Source of the DNA: Staphylococcus nepalensis
GTDB taxonomy: Bacteria; Bacillota; Bacilli; Staphylococcales; Staphylococcaceae
DNA: 64,000 nt
NCBI RefSeq assembly: GCF_014635045.1
Contig: NZ_BMCF01000004.1
Location: 1 to 64,000 of the forward strand
Reading direction: 5' to 3'
The notes under the pieces are model-generated. The model did no database searches and was not told where the DNA came from. It worked only from the letters and a program-made list of their open reading frames with translations. Made by a program: the position numbers and the translations under genes. This document shows, in pieces, positions 38,672 through 47,824 of this stretch. How positions within the stretch are numbered: the stretch's first letter is position 1; each line of letters opens with the position of its first letter.

Positions 38672-38769
38672 ACGAGATTAAGCCTCATAGTCATATAAAA
38701 GTATTTAATTACAACATTGCATTATAATTAATACTTTTATATGTCCAAAGTAATGAAACTTAATCTCGT
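38672..38769 (-). terminator. Large nested hairpin, probable terminator of miaB-ymcA-thiW
   Basis: An outer stem ACGAGATTAAG / CTTAATCTCGT (11 bp) encloses an inner stem of CATATAAAAGTATT / AATACTTTTATATG that extends through TAATTA pairing. On the minus strand it is followed by TTGTTTGTTAT. It lies 5 bp after the thiW stop codon at 38775. Confidence 0.6.
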
Positions 38770-38774
38770 CATAT

Positions 38775-39263
38775 TTATAAGAAACGTTTTAAAATACCTT
38801 TTCTTTTCATAGTCATCAATATGATATAACTGATGATGGCACCAATGACACTTGATGCGATAAATGCTACCATGAGTGGCTTAACAGCAAAATTCGTAAA
38901 GCCAAGTATCCACGCTAACGGTATACACATGATACTGCCAATAATACCTGTCCCTATTACCTCGCCAATCGCTGCCATAAAGAGATGTTTTCGATAATAA
39001 TAAAATCCACTTGCTAATAATACGCCAACAATACTACCAGGAAATGCAAAGAAACTACCTGTTCCGAAAAGCATTCGGAGTATTGACGATATAAACGCCT
39101 GTGCCAAACCAAACCAAGGTCCAACAAATACTGCACATAAAACATTGATTAAATGTTGTATAGGTGCTGCTTTTATGGGCCCTAATGGAATGACTATAAT
39201 ACTACTTAGAACTATATTAATAGCTATAAATATGGCAGTTAATGTTAATTTTCTAGTCTTCAT
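38775..39263 (-). CDS. thiW: ThiW-type ECF transporter S component (thiamine precursor uptake)
   Basis: A 162-residue membrane protein with five to six helices. The TLTAIFIAINIVLSSIIVIPLGPIKAAPIQHLINVLCAVFVGPWFG start is typical of ThiW, the substrate-binding subunit of an energy-coupling-factor transporter thought to import the thiazole precursor of thiamine. ATG 39263 is favoured because AAAGGAAA is about ten bases upstream; the ATG at 39272 nearly touches that site. It follows ymcA by about 34 bp. No TPP riboswitch is visible upstream, unlike most thiW genes. The general energising module would be encoded elsewhere. Confidence 0.82.
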   Translation of the reverse strand: MKTRKLTLTAIFIAINIVLSSIIVIPLGPIKAAPIQHLINVLCAVFVGPWFGLAQAFISSILRMLFGTGSFFAFPGSIVGVLLASGFYYYRKHLFMAAIGEVIGTGIIGSIMCIPLAWILGFTNFAVKPLMVAFIASSVIGAIISYIILMTMKRKGILKRFL

Positions 39264-39297
39264 AGCGTTCATTTCCTTTCTACAAGCAGATTACGTA

Positions 39298-39657
39298 TTA
39301 ATCTTCGCCTTGTTGATTCTGATTTAAACGGTTTGACATCGTGCTGATCATCATTTGTAATAATTCATTTGCTTCAGATTGTGATTCTCTAAATTCTTCT
39401 ACGATAGGTATAACATTGATGTCTTGCTCAATGTCTTCAATCTTACCTTCAGATTGGCGTAATGCTTCATGTTTGCCATAGTTCTGTAGGTTAACAGATT
39501 GTTTTTGGGTTCTTTTTAAATCTTTCATACGCGTTTCAATATTTTTATTGTGATGGATTTGTTGTTCTATAGCTTGATAATCTTTTACTGTATCTAATGA
39601 CTTAATGCGTTGGCTTAGTAACTCCGCTTCAGCTAATATTTCATCTTTTTCATACAT
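39298..39657 (-). CDS. ymcA: YlbF/YmcA-family regulator (RicA homologue)
   Basis: A 119-residue helical protein of the YmcA/YlbF family. In Bacillus, YmcA (RicA) works with YlbF and YaaT as a complex that guides RNase Y cleavage of operon mRNAs. Seen here are LLSQRIKSLDTVKDYQAIEQQIHHN and ILVEEFRESQ-like VPIVEEFRESQSEANELLQMM. The protein contains no cysteine, whereas the Bacillus RicA carries C-terminal Fe-S cysteines. RNase Y is encoded nearby. The ATG overlaps the miaB stop by one base. Confidence 0.85.
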   Translation of the reverse strand: MYEKDEILAEAELLSQRIKSLDTVKDYQAIEQQIHHNKNIETRMKDLKRTQKQSVNLQNYGKHEALRQSEGKIEDIEQDINVIPIVEEFRESQSEANELLQMMISTMSNRLNQNQQGED

Positions 39658-41198
39658 TATTGTGTCACCACTGCTTTGTCACTAACACTTAAAAATGTGC
39701 CATTTAATGAAAATTGTTTAGCTTCATCAATTTTGACATCCACAATTTTTCCAATCATATCTTTGGGTGCTTTAAAATTAACAAGTTTATTTTTATTTGT
39801 ATAGCCTGCTAGTACAGTGTCATCTTTTTTACTAGCACCTTCACAAAGCACTTGTACAGTTTGCCCTTCATATTGGTTCATAGCTTGTTCTGAATATTGA
39901 GCTACTTTTTGATTTAATTGTTGTAAGCGTTCTTTTTTCACATCTAAAGGAACGTTATCTTTCATTTTAGCTGCTGGTGTACCATCTCTTTGTGAATAAA
40001 TATAAGTATATGCATGTTCAAACTCAACTTCGTCATATAGCGTTAATGTTTCTGCAAATTGCTCATCTGTCTCATTTGGATAGCCGACAATAATATCTGT
40101 AGTTAACGCAACGTTAGGTATTCTAGTTTTTATTCTATCTACTAAATCTAAATAGCTTTCTCTAGTATATTTACGACCCATTATTTTAAGTACAGCATTA
40201 TTTCCTGATTGTACTGGTAAATGAACATGTGGCACGATATTTCCACCATTAGCGATAACTTCGATCATGCGGTCAGTAAAGTCCCACGGGTGACTTGTTG
40301 TAAATCGAACTCTTGGTATATCAATTTTTGAAATATCTTCCAATAGATCACCCAGTCCATATGTTAAATCATCGATATCTTTACCGTATGAGTTTACGTT
40401 TTGACCTAATAATGTAATTTCTTGATATCCTTGGCGGGCCAAATCTCTGACTTCGTCAATAATATCTCCAGGTCTTCTACTACGTTCTTTCCCTCTAGTA
40501 AATGGAACGATACAATATGTACAGAATTTGTCACAACCATACATGATATTTACCCAAGCTTTAATATTACCTTTTCTAACTTTTGGTAAATTTTCTATGA
40601 CATCGCCTTCTTTAGACCAAACTTCGACAACCATTGCTTTTGATAAATAAGCTTCTTCAAGAATTTCAGGTAATCGGTGTATATTATGTGTACCAAAAAT
40701 CATATCTACATTTTGATATGATTTTAATATTTTATTAACTACAGATTCTTCTTGTGACATACAACCACAAACACCGATAACTGTCTCAGGTTTCTCTTTT
40801 TTTAAATGTTTTAAATTTCCTATTTCACTAAAAACTTTGTTTTCTGCATTTTCTCGGATAGCACACGTATTGATTAAAATAACGTCCGCTTCATTTATCT
40901 CCTCTGTTGGTTGATAACCTAAAGCCCCCAAAATACCTGCCATAACTTCTGTATCATGCGCATTCATTTGGCAACCATATGTTTTGATTAAAAAGGTTTT
41001 ACCTTTCCCCATATTACGGTATTTTTCATCTATTTGGAAATCACGATTATAGTGTACTTCTTCTTTACCACGTTTACGTGCTTCTTTTAAACTTGGTGGT
41101 TGGTAAACATGTTCAAAATACTTACTATAATCTTTTGTCTTCTTATCGCGTTCGGCTAAAACATCTATAGAAGTACGCTTTCTTTGTTCTTCATTCAC
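39657..41198 (-). CDS. miaB: tRNA methylthiotransferase MiaB
   Basis: A 513-residue radical-SAM enzyme that converts i6A37 to ms2i6A37. The UPF0004 domain supplies three cysteines (TYGCQMN, NTCAIRE, GVCGCM), the radical-SAM cluster is [16 protein letters not shown], and the C-terminus is a TRAM domain. It acts after MiaA on the same tRNAs. The N-terminal 60 residues ([13 protein letters not shown]) form the usual Firmicute extension. It is the first gene of miaB-ymcA-thiW. Confidence 0.96.
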   Translation of the reverse strand: MNEEQRKRTSIDVLAERDKKTKDYSKYFEHVYQPPSLKEARKRGKEEVHYNRDFQIDEKYRNMGKGKTFLIKTYGCQMNAHDTEVMAGILGALGYQPTEEINEADVILINTCAIRENAENKVFSEIGNLKHLKKEKPETVIGVCGCMSQEESVVNKILKSYQNVDMIFGTHNIHRLPEILEEAYLSKAMVVEVWSKEGDVIENLPKVRKGNIKAWVNIMYGCDKFCTYCIVPFTRGKERSRRPGDIIDEVRDLARQGYQEITLLGQNVNSYGKDIDDLTYGLGDLLEDISKIDIPRVRFTTSHPWDFTDRMIEVIANGGNIVPHVHLPVQSGNNAVLKIMGRKYTRESYLDLVDRIKTRIPNVALTTDIIVGYPNETDEQFAETLTLYDEVEFEHAYTYIYSQRDGTPAAKMKDNVPLDVKKERLQQLNQKVAQYSEQAMNQYEGQTVQVLCEGASKKDDTVLAGYTNKNKLVNFKAPKDMIGKIVDVKIDEAKQFSLNGTFLSVSDKAVVTQ

Positions 41199-41369
41199 GC
41201 TAACAAAACCCTTTCTATATCATAAAAACTATGAACAAACGTCTAAACATATGCCTTATTTCCGTATATTGCAGCCGAGTTGTTCAAAGTTCCATAACTT
41301 TATCTATAATCATTACTTCATTATATTAAATTTAACTCTAAAGTGCAAAAAGTCTTATAAATAAATAAA

Positions 41370-41404
41370 AACCGATTCAACAGCTTTTGTGTGTCGAATC
41401 GGTT
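41370..41404 (-). terminator. Terminator after the thiamine-binding protein gene
   Basis: AACCGATTC / GAATCGGTT, with the minus strand continuing TTTATTTATTT. Confidence 0.8.
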
Positions 41405-41423
41405 GAATTTGTATTGTATATTC

Positions 41424-41720
41424 TTAAATTTCGTCATATTTCCCAGTGAGTGTCTCAATTGTAATACCTTCAGGGACATGGTAAAACTTAACTTGACTTA
41501 TTGTACTTGGCACTTCTAATTCAACCATACGTTCGTTTAATTTTTGAATTAAGATTAAACATTCATTCATCTCGCCTTGTACTGTTGTTTCCAATGGTCC
41601 AACTCTATAGGATAGACCAGAATCATCAATGACTTTGATTGCTTCATCTACGTAAGGCACAACGTCTGCACCATTAGCAGTTTTAGGAATAATTTGAACA
41701 CTCATTAAAGTATCATGCAT
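41424..41720 (-). CDS. Thiamine-binding protein (MTH1187/YkoF-like family)
   Basis: A 98-residue single-domain protein of the thiamine-binding MTH1187 family. Diagnostic segments are VVPYVDEAIKVIDDSGLSYRVGPLETTVQGEMNECLILIQKL and VKFYHVPEGITIETLTGKYDE. Members bind thiamine or hydroxymethylpyrimidine in related proteins. A separate transcription unit with its own terminator; the nearby thiW makes a thiamine-related neighbourhood. GGGG lies about ten bases upstream of the ATG. Confidence 0.85.
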   Translation of the reverse strand: MHDTLMSVQIIPKTANGADVVPYVDEAIKVIDDSGLSYRVGPLETTVQGEMNECLILIQKLNERMVELEVPSTISQVKFYHVPEGITIETLTGKYDEI

Positions 41721-41828
41721 ACCGCTTCAGCCCCTTTTAATCATTTGTTTATATTTCAGTTTATCAAATATGAGGATAAAGGTATACATATTAACTACCA
41801 AACTGTTTTATATTTATCTCTACATTCA

Positions 41829-42725
41829 TTAAAAATCTTCATTTATTTGTGTCATCATCATCATTTTAGCAACCATACCGCCATTTGATGCAGCATCTAT
41901 TAATTGGCCTGCAAAGTTATCTTTTGTTTCTCCAGCTATATATATACCTTCAACAGATGTTTCTCCAAAAGGTGAAATTTCAATTTTGTCATTTTCATCA
42001 CGCTTTATACTTAAGTTTTCTAAAAAACTGAAATGTGTATCCCAATCCATCTTAGTAAATGCGCCCTCAACTTTGACGGTTTTCTCATTAGCTAACTTAA
42101 TAGCGTCTAAGTCGCCATTATCTCCAATAAATTGAGTAATAGGTTCCGTATATAAATCGATGCCTTTTTTATCAAGGATGACTTTGTCTTCTAAAGCAAT
42201 GTTATTTTCACCATTTGTAAAAACGATCAGTTTTTTTGAAAAATTGCTTAACAGTTTAACCATATGAATCATCATTTCATCCGCATAAATAATGGCCAAT
42301 GTTCTATTGCGCATTTCATAACCATCGCACCAAGGACAATAAAATATAGATTGCCCATAAAACTCATTAAAACCTGAGATATTAGGTCCTTTTTCCCTTA
42401 ATCCCGTAGCAATTAATACTTGTTTTGCTTTAAAGGAACGGCGTTGCGTAACAATTTCAAAGCCTGTTGCACATTGCTGAATATCTAATACACTATCTTC
42501 TAAAAATGACACATCTTCATATTTGGCAACATCTCGCTTAGCCTTTTGCTTAAACTCAATTGGTGAAATGCCATCCTGTGTTAAGTAACTGTGCGACTCA
42601 TTAGTCACTCTATTCCGTGGTTTGTCTTCATCTATCACTAATGTACGTTTCATACCTCTACCAAAGTTTAATGCTGCGCTTAAACCAGCTGGTCCTCCAC
42701 CAATAACGATTACTTCATAATCCAT
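41829..42725 (-). CDS. NAD(P)/FAD-dependent oxidoreductase (thioredoxin reductase-like)
   Basis: A 298-residue flavoprotein of the thioredoxin-reductase fold. The FAD-binding VIGGGPAGLSAALNFGRG begins the chain, the redox-active pair is in FYCPWCDGYE at about residue 130, and the closing FAD segment is GIYIAGETKDNFAGQLIDAASNG. The CPWC motif and short length set it apart from true TrxB. It follows an Rrf2 regulator by about 72 bp on the same strand, and is probably regulated by it. GGAGG precedes the ATG. Confidence 0.85.
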   Translation of the reverse strand: MDYEVIVIGGGPAGLSAALNFGRGMKRTLVIDEDKPRNRVTNESHSYLTQDGISPIEFKQKAKRDVAKYEDVSFLEDSVLDIQQCATGFEIVTQRRSFKAKQVLIATGLREKGPNISGFNEFYGQSIFYCPWCDGYEMRNRTLAIIYADEMMIHMVKLLSNFSKKLIVFTNGENNIALEDKVILDKKGIDLYTEPITQFIGDNGDLDAIKLANEKTVKVEGAFTKMDWDTHFSFLENLSIKRDENDKIEISPFGETSVEGIYIAGETKDNFAGQLIDAASNGGMVAKMMMMTQINEDF

Positions 42726-42797
42726 TTCATTTCCTCCTTTAAGCCTTTTATAGATTCTTAATATCTACAAAATATCTAATAATATAAGAACTTAGTA

Positions 42798-43181
42798 TTA
42801 CACTAAGTTCTTTAAAGTTTTTCGTTCTAAATTATTTATTAAAGTACTTTCGGCTTCGTCCATTATTGTTTTAATTGGGCAACCATCGCCATGACTAAAA
42901 CTATCTTCTAACAAACTTTGTTTACCATCTATTGTTACGATAATTTCATAAATTGAAACGTTTTGCCAACCCTCTTTCAGTTGGTAGCCACCCTTAGCAC
43001 CACTATTGGCTGAAATAATATTCGCTTTTACTAGACGTGTTAATATTTTAGATAAATAAGTAGTAGACACTTTTAATGCTGAAGCTAAATCTTGGACAGG
43101 AATTCTTTTTGAATCTCCATTACTTTTTATCATAAATAATAATGCATGTAATGCATAATCTGTTGCTTTTGAACATTTCAT
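42798..43181 (-). CDS. Rrf2 family transcriptional regulator
   Basis: A 127-residue Rrf2-type winged-helix regulator: TDYALHALLFMIKS, VQDLASALKVSTTYLSKILTRLVKANI and GAKGGYQL are the family hallmarks. Only two cysteines are present (residue 3 and in GDGCPIK), so a three-cysteine Fe-S cluster of the IscR or NsrR kind is unlikely; a redox-thiol sensor of the YwnA/HypR type is more plausible. It is followed by a disulfide-reductase-like flavoprotein, and a perfect palindrome lies 22 bp before its start. Confidence 0.88.
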   Translation of the reverse strand: MKCSKATDYALHALLFMIKSNGDSKRIPVQDLASALKVSTTYLSKILTRLVKANIISANSGAKGGYQLKEGWQNVSIYEIIVTIDGKQSLLEDSFSHGDGCPIKTIMDEAESTLINNLERKTLKNLV

Positions 43182-43202
43182 GAGTGATCAACTTCCTATT
43201 AT

Positions 43203-43226
43203 AGATATTATAAGTCTATAATATCT
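43203..43226. promoter_or_regulatory. Candidate Rrf2 operator
   Basis: AGATATTATA (43203-43212) and TATAATATCT (43217-43226) form a perfect inverted repeat around a four-base centre, 22 bp upstream of the Rrf2-family gene. It also contains -10-like TATAAT sequences, so binding would block the promoter. Partial copies (AGATATT, AATCT) lie at 42752-42776 ahead of the reductase gene. Confidence 0.6.
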
Positions 43227-43285
43227 TATGAAGATGTCTTTTGCAATAATTATTTACGATGTGCATTAAAATTAGCTGTTAAAAT

Positions 43286-43921
43286 TTAGTTGAATCCTTG
43301 TTGATAAAAATTCATGGCTAAAATAATTGCTTCAGTAAATTCACTCATGGTTGAAGACCAGTTGTCTCGATTTTCCCTATCATAAAGGTTGTACTTCTTA
43401 TTTTTAAAGAAACTTTTTCTAAGCTTAGCTGTAAGTTCTAATTGTACGCCAGCTTTGTTTTGGTTACAATTAACAAAATTATCATCATGCATACCAGAAA
43501 TATGAGCTGGCGCATCTTTAACAATAATGTCGATTTCAGATAGTCGCTTTTTAATGTGTTTTATTAAACTTTTATCTTTCCCTCCAATATATACTTCTGG
43601 TGTGTCACCCATACAACCATGCACAGAGATAGTGTATCGATGATTTTTAATCATTTCCAACAGTTTAGGTTCATCAAAATGCCTAGACGTGACATGAAGT
43701 TTATTATTTTTATTTTTTCGTACGCCTTTAAATGTGTAAAAACTATAGTTCCCTTTTTCGCTAATAGATTGAGCAATTTCAGTAGTACCACGTTCAATAG
43801 CGCCGCCATGGACTGCAGTTATTATGACTGGATGTTTCATTTGTCTTGTACTAATTTCCCAATCTATACCTTCAATTGTATGAGACAATAATTCACTCAT
43901 TGAATTAAATTGGTCTATCAT
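43286..43921 (-). CDS. Poly-gamma-glutamate hydrolase family protein
   Basis: A 211-residue zinc hydrolase of the phage-type poly-gamma-glutamate hydrolase (PghP) family. Metal-binding residues are likely the His and Glu of AVHGGAIERGTTEIAQ and the His of TISVHGCMGDTPEVYIGG, with a further Gln/Glu in GVQLELTAKLRKS. The start is ATG 43921 with GGAGGG seven bases upstream; the frame is open to 43999. It lacks a signal peptide. In staphylococci that make a poly-gamma-glutamate capsule it could act in turnover, but no capsule genes are visible here; phage origin is an alternative. Confidence 0.8.
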   Translation of the reverse strand: MIDQFNSMSELLSHTIEGIDWEISTRQMKHPVIITAVHGGAIERGTTEIAQSISEKGNYSFYTFKGVRKNKNNKLHVTSRHFDEPKLLEMIKNHRYTISVHGCMGDTPEVYIGGKDKSLIKHIKKRLSEIDIIVKDAPAHISGMHDDNFVNCNQNKAGVQLELTAKLRKSFFKNKKYNLYDRENRDNWSSTMSEFTEAIILAMNFYQQGFN

Positions 43922-44000
43922 GTCGTTCCCTCCAAAATATCTAACGCTACTTAACTCATATGATACTATAAACTTTACTATTATATAAATTAATTTCATT

Positions 44001-44063
44001 AAAAAAGCTGATCCTATACGATATTGGAAAACTTCTTAATCCATTAACGTAAGTAATCAGCTT
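44001..44063 (-). terminator. Terminator after korB
   Basis: AAGCTGAT / ATCAGCTT with a long loop, continuing on the minus strand into TTTTAATG. It lies 65 bp after the korB stop. Confidence 0.65.
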
Positions 44064-44127
44064 ACATATACATATTATTATTTATTTATCTGTTTCAACT
44101 CTAATCATGGCGCTTATTTTCTCCGAT

Positions 44128-44994
44128 TTAAACAAATTGTTTTGTTAATTCCTTAAACTGGTTCTCATCAAGATGTATGTCTTTTTTAGCTAATGCTGTA
44201 CCTTCTATCGCTTCTATTTGTGATTCATATGAAGGTGTTTCTGTATCTTGGTATACAATCCCTTTAAGTAATGAATCATATTCAAGCACTTTTTGAGTGA
44301 CTTTATTTTTATCTGTCATATCGTAATCTTCTAAATCTTCAATACTAGTAAGATTTTCTTTAAACCAATCATAAGTATTTACTTTATTATATGTTACGCA
44401 TGGTGAAAAGACGTTAACAAACGAAAAGCCGTCATGGTTAATCGCATCTTCTAACATTTTAGTCAATCCTTTAATATCACTAGAAAATCCTTGTGCTACA
44501 AACGTTGCACCTGAAGACAAAGCAAGTTCTAATGGCGCAACGTTTTTCTCAATATTACCTTTTGGTGTTGATTTAGTGACAAATCCTTGTGCGGATGAAG
44601 GAGATGTTTGGCCTTTAGTTAAACCATAAATTTGATTATCCATGACAATATACGTCATATTCATATTTCTACGTAAGGCGTGAATCGTATGACCCATACC
44701 TATGGCATAGCCATCCCCATCGCCACCAGACGCGATAACAGTTAGATCTTTATTGGCCATTTTCACACCTTGAGCTAATGGTAATGAGCGACCGTGAATG
44801 CCATGTACGCCGTAAGAATTAACATAGCCAGACAAGCGACCTGAACAACCGATGCCTGTTATAATAGCAACTTCTTCAGGCTCTAAACCCACATTGGCAG
44901 CTGCCTTTTGAATGGCTGCTTGAACAGAGAAATCCCCACAACCAGGGCACCAATTGGGCTTCACGTTATTTCTAAAATCTTTAAATGTTGCCAC
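44128..44994 (-). CDS. korB: 2-oxoacid:ferredoxin oxidoreductase subunit beta
   Basis: A 288-residue thiamine-diphosphate subunit. WCPGCGDFSVQ near the N-terminus carries cluster-type cysteines, and the TPP motif is GDGDGYAIGMGHTIHALRRN followed by DNQIYGLTKGQTSPSS. With KorA it oxidises 2-oxoacids (probably 2-oxoglutarate) to acyl-CoA. The start is GTG 44994, directly after the korA stop (TAAGTG), so the two are coupled. Confidence 0.93.
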   Translation of the reverse strand: MATFKDFRNNVKPNWCPGCGDFSVQAAIQKAAANVGLEPEEVAIITGIGCSGRLSGYVNSYGVHGIHGRSLPLAQGVKMANKDLTVIASGGDGDGYAIGMGHTIHALRRNMNMTYIVMDNQIYGLTKGQTSPSSAQGFVTKSTPKGNIEKNVAPLELALSSGATFVAQGFSSDIKGLTKMLEDAINHDGFSFVNVFSPCVTYNKVNTYDWFKENLTSIEDLEDYDMTDKNKVTQKVLEYDSLLKGIVYQDTETPSYESQIEAIEGTALAKKDIHLDENQFKELTKQFV

Positions 44995-46755
44995 TTATAC
45001 CAACTCCTTCAAATTTTTAGCAATTTCTAATCCTTTAGTTTCAATTTCTTTTGGTAAGAACGGCGTACCGTCATATTTAGTTTGATTAACTAATTTGTTC
45101 CCAACATTCACATTCATTTTTAATATATTAGAAAGTTGTCCTTGATAATTATGCTCAACCACTATCACTTTGGAAGCTTTATCAACTGCTGCTTGTATTG
45201 TTTTGCTTGGGAAAGGATGTAATTGTCTAATTTGTAAATGGTTTACATTTAAACCTTGTTGTTCTAATCTTTCCTTACCTTCTTGTATCGCACCTTTAGT
45301 TGAAATAAAGCCTAGATAAAGAATATCTGCTGATTCATGCGGCGCGTCGCTTTCTACTGGATCGTTTATTAACAAATGTTCTGTTTTGCGCATCCGTTTT
45401 TCCATTTGTTGTTGTCTATTCTCTGCTGCTTCGCTTGTCTTGCCTTCTTCGTTATGTTCGACGCCCGTAACATGATGAATACCACCTTTGACACCAGGTA
45501 GTGGTCTTGGCGATATCCCGCTCTCAGTTAATGCATAACGCTTAAAGTATGTTTTGTCATCTTCGTCGCGTTCTATATCGGACTGAATGGTTTCGCCACG
45601 ATTTATTTCAATTTGGTTATAATCTAAAGCATCTACTGTTTGTTTACCTAATGACAATTGTAAATCGCTTAATACAATAACTGGACATTGATATATTTCA
45701 GCAAGGTTGAAAGCTTCTATTGTTAGATAAAATGCATCTTCAGCATCTGTAGGTGCTACAACAATTTTAGGTATATCACCGTGTGTGCCATAAATCATTT
45801 GCATAAGATCTGATTGTTCTTGTTTAGTTGGTAATCCTGTAGATGGGCCACCTCTTTGTGTATTGATAATTACAAATGGCGTTTCTGTCATACCAGACAG
45901 TCCAATCGCTTCCATCATTAGAGAAAGCCCCGGACCAGCACTTGCAGTAAAAGCACGCACGCCAGCATAGTTAGAGCCAATGGCCATATTTGCAGCAGCA
46001 ATTTCATCTTCAGTTTGTACGACTGTGCCGCCTACTTTAGGTAAGTTTGCAATCATATATTCCATAATTTCAGAGGCAGGTGTAATTGGATAAGCAGCCA
46101 TAAATCTTGAACCTGCTGATAATGCCCCTAATCCAATTGCATCATTACCAATCATGTAAAGATGTGGTGAATGATTTGTTTCTTCTAATACGAAATCGCC
46201 TTTAACTTCATTTAATTGTTCTGTCATTAAGCGGTGACCTTCATTCAACGCTTCTATATTCATCTCAACGACTTTGTCGCCTTTTTTATTAAACATATTT
46301 GTGACTAGTGTTTCAAACGCGCGAATATCTAAATTCATTAATGCACAAGTCGCGCCTACAGCAACCATATTTTTCATCAAAGTAGTACCTAATTCTTTTG
46401 CAGTTGCCGTAAAAGGTAAATCAACGAGTTGCGCACGACAGTTTTCTGGCTTTTCTGGTTTAGCCTTACTATCAGCAATAATAACACTATCTTCGCGCAT
46501 TTCATGATGATTTAATTCAATCGTTTCTTGGTCAAATGCTATTAATATATCTAAATCATCACTAATCGCGTGTACAGGTGATGTAGATACTCTAATTTTA
46601 TTATTAGTATGTCCGCCTTTGATTCTACTTGAAAAATGACGGTATCCGTATAAATAATATCCTTTACGGTTCATAGCAGTGGCGAAGATTTCTCCAGTGG
46701 ATTCGATGCCTTCACCTTGTTGACCGCCCACTTTCCATGATACTTGAGCTTTCAT
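44995..46755 (-). CDS. korA: 2-oxoacid:acceptor oxidoreductase subunit alpha (gamma-alpha fusion)
   Basis: A 586-residue protein with an N-terminal gamma-type domain (KVGGQQGEGIESTGEIFATAM) fused to the pyruvate/oxoacid-binding alpha domain (AAYPITPASEIMEYM, TASAGPGLSLMMEAIGL) and a C-terminal transketolase-like domain. This fused architecture is the standard KorA of low-GC bacteria. It is first in korA-korB, 116 bp after ymdB and separated from it by a terminator. Confidence 0.93.
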   Translation of the reverse strand: MKAQVSWKVGGQQGEGIESTGEIFATAMNRKGYYLYGYRHFSSRIKGGHTNNKIRVSTSPVHAISDDLDILIAFDQETIELNHHEMREDSVIIADSKAKPEKPENCRAQLVDLPFTATAKELGTTLMKNMVAVGATCALMNLDIRAFETLVTNMFNKKGDKVVEMNIEALNEGHRLMTEQLNEVKGDFVLEETNHSPHLYMIGNDAIGLGALSAGSRFMAAYPITPASEIMEYMIANLPKVGGTVVQTEDEIAAANMAIGSNYAGVRAFTASAGPGLSLMMEAIGLSGMTETPFVIINTQRGGPSTGLPTKQEQSDLMQMIYGTHGDIPKIVVAPTDAEDAFYLTIEAFNLAEIYQCPVIVLSDLQLSLGKQTVDALDYNQIEINRGETIQSDIERDEDDKTYFKRYALTESGISPRPLPGVKGGIHHVTGVEHNEEGKTSEAAENRQQQMEKRMRKTEHLLINDPVESDAPHESADILYLGFISTKGAIQEGKERLEQQGLNVNHLQIRQLHPFPSKTIQAAVDKASKVIVVEHNYQGQLSNILKMNVNVGNKLVNQTKYDGTPFLPKEIETKGLEIAKNLKELV

Positions 46756-46805
46756 ATCATCTAGCCTCCTAGTGGTTATAATAATTCATATTTCATCATA
46801 CCAAA

Positions 46806-46839
46806 AAAAACCACCCTTTTACTACGAAAAGCGCGGTTT
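46806..46839 (-). terminator. Terminator between ymdB and korA
   Basis: AAACC-CTTTT-type arms (AAACCACCCTTTT against AAAAGCGCGGTTT, with an internal bulge), followed on the minus strand by eight T. Confidence 0.7.
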
Positions 46840-46870
46840 ATTTAAAAATTCATACTAATGGACGATTATT

Positions 46871-47659
46871 TTAAAATGGGTGATCGTCATTAATAAGGAT
46901 ACGTTCTATGTGCGTTGTTTTGCCTTCTTTATTCAAATCTATAATCACACCAGACAAGACACTACGTCCTTCATCAGGCACTACATGCCGTTGAGGTAAA
47001 CTGGTAATAAAGCGCGTGATGACTTCATCACGATTAATACCGAGAATGCCATCATAATAACCTGTCATGCCAACATCTGTGATATACCCTGTTCCCCCAG
47101 GTAAAATTCTTTCATCTGACGTTTGGATATGTGTATGCGTACCAACGACCGCACTGACTCTATGATCTAGATACCACCCCATTGCATTTTTCTCTGAAGT
47201 TGTTTCTGCATGAAAATCAACAAATATATAATCAGTTTCTTTTTGCGCTTCAGCTATCAATGCATCCGCCTTTTTAAAAGGGTCATCAATATCTTGCATA
47301 AATGCCCGACCCTGTAAATTTATAATCGCTAATTTAATTTCATTAATTTGAATAAAACGCATGCCAACACCTGGCGCTTCGTCCGGAAAATTGGCAGGAC
47401 GCACCATACGATTAGCATTTTCTATAAAATCATAAATTTGACGTTGTCCATAAGTGTGGTTACCCATAGTTATAAAATCAACGCCTTCTCTTAATAATGA
47501 CTTATATAATTTTTCAGTCAAACCTTTGCCATGTGCAGCATTTTCTGCGTTTACAATTGTAACGGTAGGACGGTATGTTTGCTTTAGTTTGGGTAAATAA
47601 TTAGTAATAGCCTCTCTACCTATTTTACCAACAATATCACCAATAAATAATATTCTCAT
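46871..47659 (-). CDS. ymdB: YmdB-type metallophosphoesterase
   Basis: A 262-residue TIGR00282-family metallophosphoesterase. Metal-binding motifs are FIGDIVGK, NAENAAHG, MGNHTYGQ, DFHAETTSEK and GTHTHIQTSDE. In Bacillus YmdB hydrolyses cyclic mononucleotides and influences biofilm development; it normally lies just downstream of rny, as here. It is on the same strand as rny but separated by a plus-strand small gene and a structured region. Confidence 0.93.
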   Translation of the reverse strand: MRILFIGDIVGKIGREAITNYLPKLKQTYRPTVTIVNAENAAHGKGLTEKLYKSLLREGVDFITMGNHTYGQRQIYDFIENANRMVRPANFPDEAPGVGMRFIQINEIKLAIINLQGRAFMQDIDDPFKKADALIAEAQKETDYIFVDFHAETTSEKNAMGWYLDHRVSAVVGTHTHIQTSDERILPGGTGYITDVGMTGYYDGILGINRDEVITRFITSLPQRHVVPDEGRSVLSGVIIDLNKEGKTTHIERILINDDHPF

Positions 47660-47824
47660 TTACGTGTCATCCTCTCTTAATGCTAGTTTAATTGAATTTA
47701 TGAGTGATGAAAAGGTGCTTTCAAAAATATTTATAAAAATTCATTTGTTTTAAAAGGTTCGTTAGTGGTAATAATGATAGTAGTTAAGTATCATTTCAAA
47801 AAAATTAGGAGTTGTAAGTAAGAT

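Noticed and set aside
39264..39420. Possible TPP riboswitch ahead of thiW
   Set aside because: The region before thiW is coding sequence of ymcA and shows no TPP-riboswitch core (CUGAGA).
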